Source: Cyathus striatus
Taxonomy: Eukaryota; Basidiomycota; Agaricomycetes; Agaricales; Nidulariaceae
NCBI GenBank assembly: GCA_025738555.1
Contig: JAOVFP010000021.1
Coordinates: forward strand, 992,001 to 1,056,000
Reading direction: 5' to 3'
DNA: 64,000 nt
Of the stretch, positions 48,046 through 57,717 are shown one piece after another. The notes beneath the pieces are model-generated. The model did not search any database. It was not told the origin of the DNA and was given only the letters and a program-made list of their open reading frames with translations. A program made the position numbers and the translations under genes. The first letter of the stretch is position 1. Every line of letters begins with the position of its first letter.

Positions 48046-49573
48046 GGGGATGCCCAATCCTCGGTTATGGCGCCGCGCCGTGACACATAGTCACACCGTG
48101 TGACAGCCCTGAAACTTGAAGCCAGACATATTTTTTGACATTCCTCCTTCCACATGTAATCTACCATCATGAAATAACTTGTATTATGTTTGTATAGATT
48201 AGTCCAATATATAAAATGTTTTGTTTCGAAGTATACATAAATATAACAACAGAAAACTCAGATAGTTTCATAATCTGTGCAATTTTGGCAGGGGAAAACC
48301 ATTTTGAATAGAACTCAACACATAATTATCGGATCGACTTGTGATATAGAGCAAAATTATACTACTCATTGAGGAGAACAAACGCCCGTGATTAGAATTT
48401 TAAATTTAACACCTTAAGGCATATTTCGACCAAAATAATCGCTACTTTTACATATTCCGGTTCATAAATAAAAAATATAAATGCGGAGAGTTGTAGCCAT
48501 CGATGAGTAGTGCAATAACGCTCTATATATCGTATCAATCCGTGCAGTGGTTGTTGTGTTCTATACGGTTTAGTATCTGGCCTACTGTGAGGTGCCCCAA
48601 GGCCAAAGCAAGCATGCGCAAATAAGAACTTAATAGATTCCATGCTTCGACAACATGGCTTAACACTTCTTCTTTCATCACCCCACTCGATCTATACACT
48701 CAGGTTACTTTGAGATTGGTTTCTACAGTATATAAGTAGATTATTGAGCCATAATTATATATATTTACATTAAAATGCTATATATTCATGGCAGAAACAG
48801 TGTACTTAGCTCGAAAATTTATGATTTCTGCACATGTAAGTTTGAAAATAAAAAATATAAATGCGGAGCATTGTAGCCATAGATGATTAGTGTGAAAACG
48901 CTCTATTAACCATATCGATCCGTGCAGTGGTTGCTTCGTTCTATACAATTTAGTGCTACCCTATGACCAAAGCAAACATGTGCAAACATGAGCTCAGATA
49001 TTGATTACATGCTTCGACAACATGGTTTAATGCTTCTTCCTTCATCCTCCATTCGATATACACAACCAGAATGCTCCAGGATCAATTTATGCAATTCATA
49101 AGTAGAATACTGAAGCAAAATTGGATGTACTTACATTAAAATTGATGTATTCATGGCAAAATAGTGTACTTAGCTCGAAAATTTATGATTTCTGCACATG
49201 TAAGTTTGAAAATAAAAAATCTAAATGCGGATAATTGTAGCCATCGACGAATAGTGTAAAAACGCTCTATTAATCATATCGATCCGTGCAGTGGTTGCTT
49301 CGTTCTATACAATTTAGTGCTGCCCTATGACCAAAGCAAACACGTGCAAACATGAACTTCATATATTCCATGCCTTGCGCTTTATATAGTTGATTTATAG
49401 TTTATATGTGCATGTATATGTATTCTATATGCTCTAAGCTACATGATAGTAAAAAAATTGTGTCAATTTGACGAAAGATTGAGGTAAAACAGGCCGACTT
49501 CAGGTTTTGTGACAGCAGTGTGACGTGCTGTGACATTTGGGGGCCACGTGACATATAGGCATTGGGCATCCCC
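48046..49573. mobile_element. MULE-like element nested in foldback 3
   Basis: Perfect 9-bp direct repeats ACTAGTAAT flank it (48037-48045 and 49574-49582). Both ends start GGGGATGCCCAAT in inverted orientation, and looser inverted similarity (GTGACA..., CCTGAA.CTTGAAG-like) continues for about 80 bases. Inside, a unit of about 360 bases with GTAGCCATCGATGA and ATCCGTGCAGTGGTTG is repeated three times (near 48480, 48865, 49225). There is no gene. A 9-bp duplication with GGG-type ends is typical of Mutator-like elements. Confidence 0.85.
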
Positions 49574-49589
49574 ACTAGTAATCAGTAAT

Positions 49590-50040
49590 AGCAATACATA
49601 AATGAGTGCCAATGATCACCTCCTAATGCTCTCAAAATGATCACTTTTGAGTGCCCTCATTCTATACTAATACTATCCCCTAGTAATAAACCATGATACG
49701 TGAATGAGTGCCAATGATCACCTCCTAATGCTCTCAAAATGATCACTTTTGAGTGCCCTCATTCTATACTAATACTATCCCCTAGTAATAAACCATAATA
49801 CATAAATGAGTGCCAATGATCACCTCCTAATGCTCTCAAAATGATCACTTTTGAGTGCCTCCATACTATACTAATATAATTCCCTAGTAATCAACAACAA
49901 TACATAAATGAGTGCCAATGATCACCTTCTAATATTCTTCAAATGATCACTTTTGAGTGCTTCCATACTATACTAATATAGTTCCCTAGTAATCAACAAC
50001 AATATATAAATGAGTGCCAATGATCACCACCACTCCATTA
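49590..50040 (-). repeat. right-arm ~117-bp tandem repeats of foldback 3
   Basis: Inverted counterparts of the left-arm units at 44995-45345, with AATGAGTGCCAATGATCACC repeated about four to five times. Two adjacent units (near 49650 and 49760) are nearly identical, which suggests a recent duplication in this arm only. Confidence 0.85.
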
Positions 50041-50406
50041 CATTTACTGAATATGCCTTATAAAAATGGCACTCATTTTTTTGGTGGAGAATCAGAATCA
50101 CTAGCACTCATTTTTTCTGAGCAATTTGCAATCAAATTGGCTGACACTTATGTGTGTTCACTCTCCTTTCTCTGGCTGTGACTCTGTTGCATCTGTGTTT
50201 TCTTTGTAGCACTACGTCACTCCATGTTCCTCTTTTCCCTTTCGCTTCCTGTATTTGAATCCTGCTGACACACTATACAGTTAAATTCCATAGAAGAACA
50301 AAAAGAGAAAACCAGGTGTGAGGAGAGACTCGAAGCTACACAGTTGAAGAAGATGGAAGGTGAGGTGGAGATTAAGATGGAGCTTGCTTCTTCAGGGTCG
50401 TCCTAA

Positions 50407-51631
50407 GACCCTTTCCTCCCTTCCTCCCGTTGTTGATGAATGGGTGACAAGTGGATGACACACCCTTTCAGTAGTTTCTTGGACTTTTTCTGGTTTCTAT
50501 TCTGGTTCTTTATATACCACCTACATCCCTACCCCTATGACATGATCATTGCCATGTACTTGTTTGTACACATGTCGATGGGCTTGTATGATTGTGATTA
50601 CTGCTGGTGAAGAGGGAAACTTGTGTTTGAAGGTCCTAAGCAAAGAAATGCGAGTTGCTGGTGCGTCTGTCCAGCGTAGGGGCTCTGGGGTGATGGAATA
50701 AGGTAGTTAGTGATGTTTTTGAGAGAAAGAACAACACAAAAACAAAGAGAACTTTGAGTTAAAGTTCTGAGACGAGAGTGGCTGAATGAAGTTCGTTTCG
50801 ATGAGTTGAAACGAGTAGAGCGTTGCAGAATGATGCAGACAGAGACAGAGCACAATTATGAAACACTTAAACAGCAGCTTGAGGTGGTAAACTTCACTGG
50901 ATTTCTCGAGATCAACATATACAGTTTAAATAGTAAAAGAGAATGAAATATACCTAAAAGAGCAAAATGAGTGTAAGTAAGGCCAAGAAAAAAATAGTAT
51001 TAGAATTGTTTCAAGGAGACAAAACACGAGCTTGTTTTCAATAGAATGCAGAGAATGAATGAGAAGATGAGGAGAGGGAGAGGGTATGTTGAGATGTCGA
51101 TATGAGGATGATTACTGTACCATTTCGTTCAATTCGACACAAGGTGAGCACCATGATAGCAAAATCCACCATGACCATTCGACACTTCTACAGATCTCAC
51201 CATGACATTTGATCAATTTCAACAGTCCTCAATAAAACTCAACTAATAACAACTAAAAAAATACACATGAAAAAACCTAAAAAGCATTATAAGAACATTT
51301 AATACAGGCTATATGAATTCCATGAAGTTTAAGCCTATTTTAAAATTTATACTAGAAAAACCTCCGGCGCCCTGTGCACTACTATTTGTCACGCAGAACC
51401 CTTTTGACACTTGGCCACTGTGATGCATGACAAGGGCCAAACCTCAACACGACACAGGGCCTCCGTGACGTGCGACTGCTGTTGTGTGGTCTCTTGGTTA
51501 CTTGAGTCAGTGCTATGAACATTCTTGTGATGGTCTTGGTGTTGATTATATGTCTAGCATTGTGGAGAAGGGGGTGGAGGCAGAGAGCATCGGGGAGCAT
51601 GTTGAGGTGGCAGAGATGATAACATAGACTA
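50407..51631. other. gene-free segment after eIF2A copy B
   Basis: A - strand open frame at 50598-50855 shows no family match and is Ser/Leu-rich. Near 51113 a TACTGTACCATTTCG motif resembles the ends of the mariner-type elements at 51632 and 54349, so an eroded relative may lie at 51113-51250. Otherwise I see nothing. Confidence 0.4.
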
Positions 51632-52017
51632 CTGTACTAATCAAAATACTTCAGCAGTCACACATCACACAGCTACCTGACGTGCTGAAAATTGGTACTT
51701 GTCACACATCATAACTGCAACTGACAGAAGGTCTGAGATGTCACGGATAAAAATTTCACTGAAAAAGTTTCGAATTAATGAATTTTCAATTTTTCTTTGC
51801 AAATTTGGCCCTTTACAGTGTTTAAATACAACTTACTGTTAGACCACGACATGTTATAAATTGATTACACTTAAGAGCTATATATTTGGGGCTCTTCTAC
51901 TCATGTAGATGCTGAATTTTTTAAATTGTCATGCAATATTTTCGACCTGACAAAGTGGTTCTGCGGTTGGACCTGTCATGCACCTATAAGGGTGCCAAAA
52001 TATTTTGATTAGTACAG
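51632..52017. mobile_element. Tc1/mariner-type MITE
   Basis: Inverted ends CTGTACTAATCAAAATA of about 20 bases are flanked by TA on each side (51630-51631 and 52018-52019). At 386 bases it has no coding capacity. TA target duplication and CTGTACTAATCAA-like ends are typical of non-autonomous Tc1/mariner elements. Confidence 0.85.
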
Positions 52018-52019
52018 TA

Positions 52020-52675
52020 CTAAGACGTGCTGTTTCAAGCTTGATGATGTGAACAAGTCATGTGACTGTATGCTTTCGCAGAACTTGTCAAACCATCTGT
52101 TCCACAGTGCAGGCTGAATGCCTGCTAGATACTAGGTAATGATTCTGTTGGTATAGGTACATATGATGTAGAGTATGGGGTTTTTTATAATGTTTCAGTC
52201 AAATGTAAGATTAGAAAACTCACATGTCCATTTTATGTTTACCATTGATGCCATTATGATTACTATATGAAGGTGACTAATATTGCAAGGAACCAGCATG
52301 AAACTGGCATTGAACCAGTGCTGAACCTCCTTAAGATGAGTGTTTGGTACTGGATGTTCTTTATGTCTAGAGGAAAGAAAAACAGTGGTGTCTTGAAAGT
52401 TGACATGGGGATCACCTTTTTACTCACATCTTTATGGAAAAAGCCAATCTCTTCATGATTGAGGTAAGTTCATTCCTGCATTCATTTCTGGACCCAAGCA
52501 TATAGATGCACTGGTGCACTACAAAAATGCTTAGAATTTGCTATGCATCATAATGTGGTATACTTGGAATTGTAATTATCACTAATATCTGAACTTGTTA
52601 AAACAAATGTATTTGCTCAGTTTCAAAGCACAAATTATCGTCAACCTAGGTTGATTTAATGATGCCCTTGCCCTC
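52020..52675. other. 5' region of membrane-protein copy F
   Basis: From about 52545 the sequence matches 40475-40590, the upstream region of copy D, with CpG sites changed to TpG or CpA. A 63-codon open frame at 52267-52458 has no known match. Confidence 0.5.
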
Positions 52676-53813
52676 ATGGCTCAGCCCTCCTTACCTGATG
52701 CAATCCCTAAAGCAATGCTCGAATCGTATATCGGTCCACTAATCATACAAGCATTTTTAAGTGGTAATGCCATGATATTTTATGGTAACTTCATGTTCTT
52801 ACATATCCACTGTCTTCGGGTTTATACACATTCCTACTATACTGCACGATCTGTGGTGCAGGTGAAATCATTAATTATTCATAGACATATATCAACTTAC
52901 ATTATGATATTAGTCTCAAGAATTCGAAACAGGAGACACATCATCCTTATAGCTGCTTTTATATCTTTATATGTCTTAATCATGATTAATTTCACAGCTT
53001 CTTGGGTTGTAACAATATCTGTATTAGCTTTGAGCAAGTTGAACAACTCAAAAATATCCCTGATTGGAAATGACACAGGCATGGCAGCAGGTTTTATTGC
53101 AGATGTGCTATTGGTGGGTAATTTACATATATGGCATCATCCAGCTTTCTTATGATGTGATAGGCCTGGAGGTGCTACATACTGTGGCAGAAGAATAATT
53201 GGCTGTTGGTGTCATTCAGAGTTCTTCTCCTAGGAGAATCTGGTAAGTGAATTTGTGAATAATGATGATACTCATGTGGATAATATTTATGACGTACCAG
53301 CCTTAATGATGACATTTTTCGTTATGACTACCAAATATTATTTTTTCCCTTGTTTTTTAATCATATCAATGGTCATCACTGTCCTTGCAACATCGATGAT
53401 TATCTACTGCATCTTGACAGTATTGTGGGAAGCAGGGACCACGAGGAGATATCGATACATTATTGAAATTATTGTCCAGTTGGGGGTTGTATATTCCACT
53501 TCACTTCTTGTTGTGGTTGTATGTTTTTTCCTTCTGGCTGCTGGGAAAATGTCAGTTGATGAGGCATGCAAGTAGTGTCTTAATTCTGGTTTCAGTCAGT
53601 GTATTAGTTTTATATAACTACTAACTTCTGTCTAACTGATCTGCAAAACCAGGGAATTGCACTGACATTGATAGCTGAATGCGTCATGAACAGTATGGAA
53701 ATGGATGAGGAGAAATGGTCACAGCCAATCTCCACTCTGAGGTTCTGCCACACAACACAAAGAGGCGAGACCCACCAAGAAAGCCACATTGTCAATCCTC
53801 TGAGTCCTTGTTG
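52676..53813 (+). pseudogene. 7TM-like membrane protein, copy F
   Basis: Closely related to copy D. ATG at 52676 gives MAQPSLPDAIPKAMLESYIG, then the same exons: WRCYILWQKNNWLLVSFRVL near 53164-53240, ALMMTFFVMTTKYYFFPCFL and SMVITVLATSMIIYCILTVL from about 53300. Near 53560, eight bases are missing compared with copy D (GAGGCATATACCTATGCAAG versus GAGGCATGCAAG). This shifts the frame and brings a stop at 53573-53575, before the last membrane segment and tail. The final exon (IALTLIAECVMNSMEMDEE) is present but out of reach. Many differences from copy D are CpG to TpG or CpA. Unspliced introns 1 and 2 happen to stay open. Confidence 0.8.
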
Positions 53814-54346
53814 AGAAATAACTCTGGAATGAAAATACAACACCTTGTTGTTCCCTCAAGGAGTCCTTTCTCATCAAATACTCAGTACATGAATCATTGT
53901 GATGAAGATCATGACCTACTTATTGCAACTGTATCTTACATGATCATCTGAGATATATCCTTTATATTACATTTGGGATTGTGCAACGAACTTGTGGTAG
54001 ACAGTGCTAGTATGGCATGTTGTGTTTATGTCAAACTTTATTTATCCATGACTCAGCTATCTCTATTTATACCTGTCAATTGGTGTTCTTCACCCAATCT
54101 TCACCTCCATTCTATAGTTTGTTATAGTTTTAAATTACTGAGGTATTCATATTGCCTTCTGTTAATCTTGAGGAGTTTTGTTGAAATAAATGACACATTG
54201 ATGACAACAATGTTACATTTGGCCTCAAAGCACACAGGGGGAGAAAGCAAGAGGAAAATGGATAAGTATTAACAGTACATTGTAAACTACTTAAATACAT
54301 AAAATCAGCTGTAGCACATTGTCAGTAAAATACATAATAGGTATAG
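53814..54346. other. duplicated 3' flank of membrane-protein copy F
   Basis: It matches 41765-42080 (for example GTGGTAGACAGTGCTAGTATG against GTGGTAGACAGAGCAGGCGTG, near 53994 and 41971). No gene is seen. Confidence 0.5.
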
Positions 54347-55455
54347 TACTGTATCATTTCGACTGAATGTTCAGTCATGTGTAATGGCACCTGTCTGAAC
54401 TGAACAAATTTCGCATTTGTCACACATCACAGATGAGTTTGAACAAAGGTTCAGTAAAACGAAAATTGGCCTAAATTTCAAAAATTTCTCATGCATTTTG
54501 AGCTGGTGTACATGTAAATTAGATAGGATAGATATTCTAATTTTCTTCCAAAGCATTTGAAGAATAGATAGTATTTTTATATTTTTTCCTCACACGATGC
54601 CTCAATGGAGCTGCATCCGTTAGAGTACCTCAATAGTAATGCTCTCTGCATCTGCTGTTAGCTCAAGGCTCAAGTCCACCCAATATTCCCATGGTAAAGC
54701 TTGTAATATCCTCATTCCCAAGATATTTCTCACCTAAAATGTTGCAAATGCAAAATTGGGAGGGGGGATAATTGATGCTACAGTCCAGTATGTTGCACTC
54801 TCCCACAGTTATCACTGGACTCTCACTGGACTCTTACCAGACTATCGAGACTCTCACTGGACTCTCACTAGATTATCGAGAATCCAGTGAGAGTCTCACT
54901 GGACTATCAAGATTTTAGTGAGAGTCTCACTACACTATCAGTAGTCCTCAGTGAAACTACTCTCACTGTATTCTCACTGTACTCTCACTGTACTCTCACT
55001 TTTAAAACTGTTGTCAGCCTCAAATTTGGATAATCTCACTGGACTCTCACTGGACTCTCACTGTATTCTCACTGTATTCTCACTGTACTCTCACTGTACT
55101 TTCAGTTTCTAAATGCTTTCCAACCTCAAATATGTATATTCTTACTGTAATCTCACTGTACTCTCACTGTACTCTCACTGGACTCTCACTGTATTATCAA
55201 TTGTGAAATATATACATCTTGTTGGAGGGTTTCTAAAGTGATCTTATAACTTATCACTACAGTACAACAAATAGTTATCACATTCAGCTATATAGTTGTG
55301 ATATAAGTCCATGCACTTGATATAACCCATCAGAGGTGCAATAAAAATTTAAAACAAAACAACAAATGTAAATATGTCCATGCTCTTGACATAACAAGTC
55401 AGTGGAGCAGATAAAGTTTGTGTTTAAAGATGGGAAGTGAGGGAAGTGAGTCATA

Positions 55456-55525
55456 TCAAAGGTGGAAATGAAGTAATAGAAGGAAAGAACTACATCCAGC
55501 TATCACAACCACATCTTCCTCCTCT

Positions 55526-55566
<41 letters not shown>

Positions 55567-55767
55567 CTCACTCACAACCTTTCTTCTCCCTCTGCCCTTT
55601 CTCCCACCTTTACTAACTTCTCCTGACTTACTTGCACCTCTCTTAGATCTGGAAATAGCAGCTTGAGGCCTGGCTGTTTCAGAAGTGCCAGAGTTGGTCT
55701 TAGACCTGGTAGAAGTGGCAGCAGCAGCAGCAGCAGCTGTTGCAGATCTGAGAGCTCTGGGAGGCAT
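55456..55767 (-). CDS. small basic/acidic protein or first exon (hypothetical)
   Basis: On the - strand, 103 codons from an ATG at 55767. It starts MPPRALRSATAAAAAAATST, continues with a Lys/Arg/Ser/Gly-rich stretch (GGRKGRGRRK), then 18 or more Glu encoded by a CTCCTC-type microsatellite, then a hydrophobic tail. The basic part resembles DNA-binding N-termini and the MPPR start is common in fungal transposon proteins. The tail after the Glu run is probably intron or read-through. It might be exon 1 of the lost transposase of this element; that is inference only. It may not be expressed. Confidence 0.3.
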
Positions 55768-55930
55768 AGAAGTTGAAGTACAAAAAAGCAGAGGTTAAAT
55801 GATGCACTCTGATGGGGGGGAGGGAAGGAACTTGATAATGCAAGTGCTTCTATATAATAGATACAGCGAGACATCACAAGATTCAATTTATAAATAGCAT
55901 GTGGCAAAAGATCATTCAACTTTCCATATA

Positions 55931-55984
55931 GGTCCTGCTGTTTTTGTCAACTGACAACTGTCAGGACAAAAATACAACAGGACC
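55931..55984. repeat. 54-bp hairpin, TA-flanked
   Basis: GGTCCTGCTGTTTTTGTC pairs with GACAAAAATACAACAGGACC around a short spacer that is itself partly inverted (TGACAACTGTCA). TA flanks both sides. It could be a miniature mariner-type remnant or a stable hairpin in an RNA. Confidence 0.6.
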
Positions 55985-56089
55985 TAAAGAAAGATCTCCG
56001 CCAAAGAGAAGACAAAAAATTTACCCACACACAAAAGTGTAAGTGGGACTAATATATCTCATGCACCAAAGTGCATGTCGCACAGCACA

Positions 56090-57370
56090 ACAAGAATACA
56101 GCAAGGGGGAGTAAACACAGACAGGGGGGGAGGACATACAATAAGGGGGGGTATATACAGTGCAACGAGAACAGTGAGGGGGGTACATGCCAACAAAGGA
56201 GGAGTATGGTACATGGCATAATGAGAACACAGCGATGGGGGGGTAAGCACGGATGAGGGGAGAACAGTGCACAGCATAATGAGAATATGGCGAGGGTGGG
56301 TACGTGCAGGCGAGGAGGGATGGTGACGGCGTAACGAGAACATGGCGAAGAGGGGTACGTGCCAACGAGGGGGGAGAACCGTGCACAGAGTAATGAGACC
56401 ACAGCGAGGGTGGGTATGCACAGATAAGGGGGGTGGTGCACGACGTAACGAGAACACGGCGAGGTGGGTACGTGCAGGCGAGGGGGGATGGTGATGGCAT
56501 AATGAGAGCATAATGAGGGGTTACGCACAGATGAAGGGGGATGGTGCACGACGTAAGGAGAACACGGCGAAGAGGGGTATGTGCCAACGAGGGGGGAGAA
56601 CTGCGCACAGCGTAACGAGACCACAGCGATGGTGGTTACGTGCAGATGAGGGGGGTGGTGCACGACGTAACGAGAACATGGCGAGGTGGGTACGTGCAGG
56701 CGAGGGGGGATGATGACGGCATAACGAGAACATAGCGAGGGGGTTATGCACAGATGAGGGGGTCGTGCACGACGTAAGGAGAACATGGCGAAGAGGGGTA
56801 CGTGCCAATGAGGGAGAACCTTGCACAGCGTAACGAGACCACAGCTAGGGTGGGTACACGCAGACAAGGGGGATGGTAATGGTGTAACGAGAACACAGCG
56901 AGGGGGTTACGCGCAGATGAGGGGGGTTGGTGCACGATGTAAAGAGAACACGGCAAAGAGGGGTATGTGCCAATGAGGGAGAACCTTGCACAGTGTAACG
57001 AGACCACAGCTAGGGTGGGTACACGCAGACAAGGGGGGATGGTGACGGCGTAATGAGAACATAGCGAGGGGTTATGCGCAGATGAGGGGGGTCGTGCACG
57101 ACATAAGGAGAACATGGTGAAGAGGGGTACATGCCAATGAGGGAGAACCTTGCACAGCGTAACGAGACCACAGCTAGGGTGGGTACACGCAGACAAGGGG
57201 GATGGTAATGGTGTAACGAGAACACAGCGAGGGGGTTACGCGCAGATGAGGGGGGTTGGTGCACGACGTAAAGAGAACATGGCAAGGGGGAACGCGCCAA
57301 AGAGGGGGAGGACAGTGCGCAGCGTAACGAGAATACGGCGAGGGTGGGCGGCGCAACGAGAACACCAACC
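56090..57370. repeat. CpG-rich CGTAACGAGAACA... satellite
   Basis: Tandem blocks with CGTAACGAGAACACGGCGA, GGGGTACGTGCCAACGAGGG and GGGTGGGTACGTGCAG recur, with a higher-order period of roughly 230-350 bases near 56870-57250. CpG sites are well kept compared with the decayed genes nearby. Long open frames on the - strand are repeats of the same motifs and not convincing proteins. Confidence 0.85.
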
Positions 57371-57717
57371 ACGGCCATCGACACACGAAACGTGCAGCAT
57401 TTGCGCTACATGACAGAATCGCACATGCATATACCGGCATATGCTGTGCCGGCGAAGATACACGCCTGCCATTGTATGACAGAATCGCCCTCACACGTAC
57501 CGGCACATGGTATCCCATCGAATATATACATCTGCTAAAAAAAAACAACGTGAGAGAGTGAATGAAACATAAAAAAAAACATACATTGTCGCCCTATCAC
57601 GCAACACTCAACCCTCAACCCTCAACCCTCCATCATGCTTGTAGTGTACGACGCTGCGGGACAACGGAACGAACAGCACTAAAAAGCAAACAGCGGGGCC
57701 AGGGAAAAAAGCGGGAA

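Larger units (their letters stand above)
44874..50152. mobile_element. foldback element 3 in the last eIF2A intron
   Basis: Perfect 8-bp direct repeats TGTGTTCA lie at 44866-44873 and 50153-50160. The ends read AGTGGTGTCAGCC and, on the other strand, CATAAGTGTCAGCC, matching the ends of foldbacks 1 and 2. The arms hold tandem repeats of about 117 bases with GTGATCATTGGCACTCATTT (about four units per side, 44995-45345 and 49590-50040), then GTCACA/CCCGCGC stretches (45355-45684 and 47240-48036). The core at about 46320-47230 is related to the core of foldbacks 1 and 2 but in the opposite orientation. It contains a 19-bp array and a nested 1.5-kb element. No gene is seen. Confidence 0.9.
42745..50406 (+). 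pseudogene. eIF2A pseudogene, copy B, split by a foldback element
   Basis: Pieces of eIF2A appear in order: RTCVYSADGRF near 42730-42765; VRIYIAEGAQLLQELPLA from 42934, then EWERGMVDKLK and LNPSVAVFVG; LLLTHTEVDNSNKSYYGET and VVMDKEGPIYCFAWSPGSRE near 43290-43460; remnants of the FDQ...LHDFG block near 44040-44200; NTSHCEWFPCGRFLL near 44320-44370; AYRPPGAWGL; and VDGALDAVAKKMRSLNKK ending at 44801. The last intron runs from 44802 (GTGTGT) to 50280 (CTATACAG) because a 5.3-kb foldback element sits in it. The final exon 50281-50406 reads LNSIEEQKEK, then RLEATQLKKMEGEVEIKMEL and a stop, the usual eIF2A C-terminal helix. Frameshifts near 43260, 44045, 44165 and 44385 make it a pseudogene; the one near 44385 is shared with copy A. 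Confidence 0.85.

Noticed and set aside
50598..50855. 85-codon - strand frame as a gene
   Set aside because: No family match, no duplicated or spliced counterpart, and composition like the surrounding non-coding sequence.
56021..57548. Overlapping - strand frames rich in His, Pro and Ser
   Set aside because: They mirror the CpG-rich satellite units, several frames are open at once, and no start context or family match is seen.
57600..57632. CAACCCT repeats as telomere remnant
   Set aside because: Only about three units occur, and the unit does not match the usual fungal telomere repeat.
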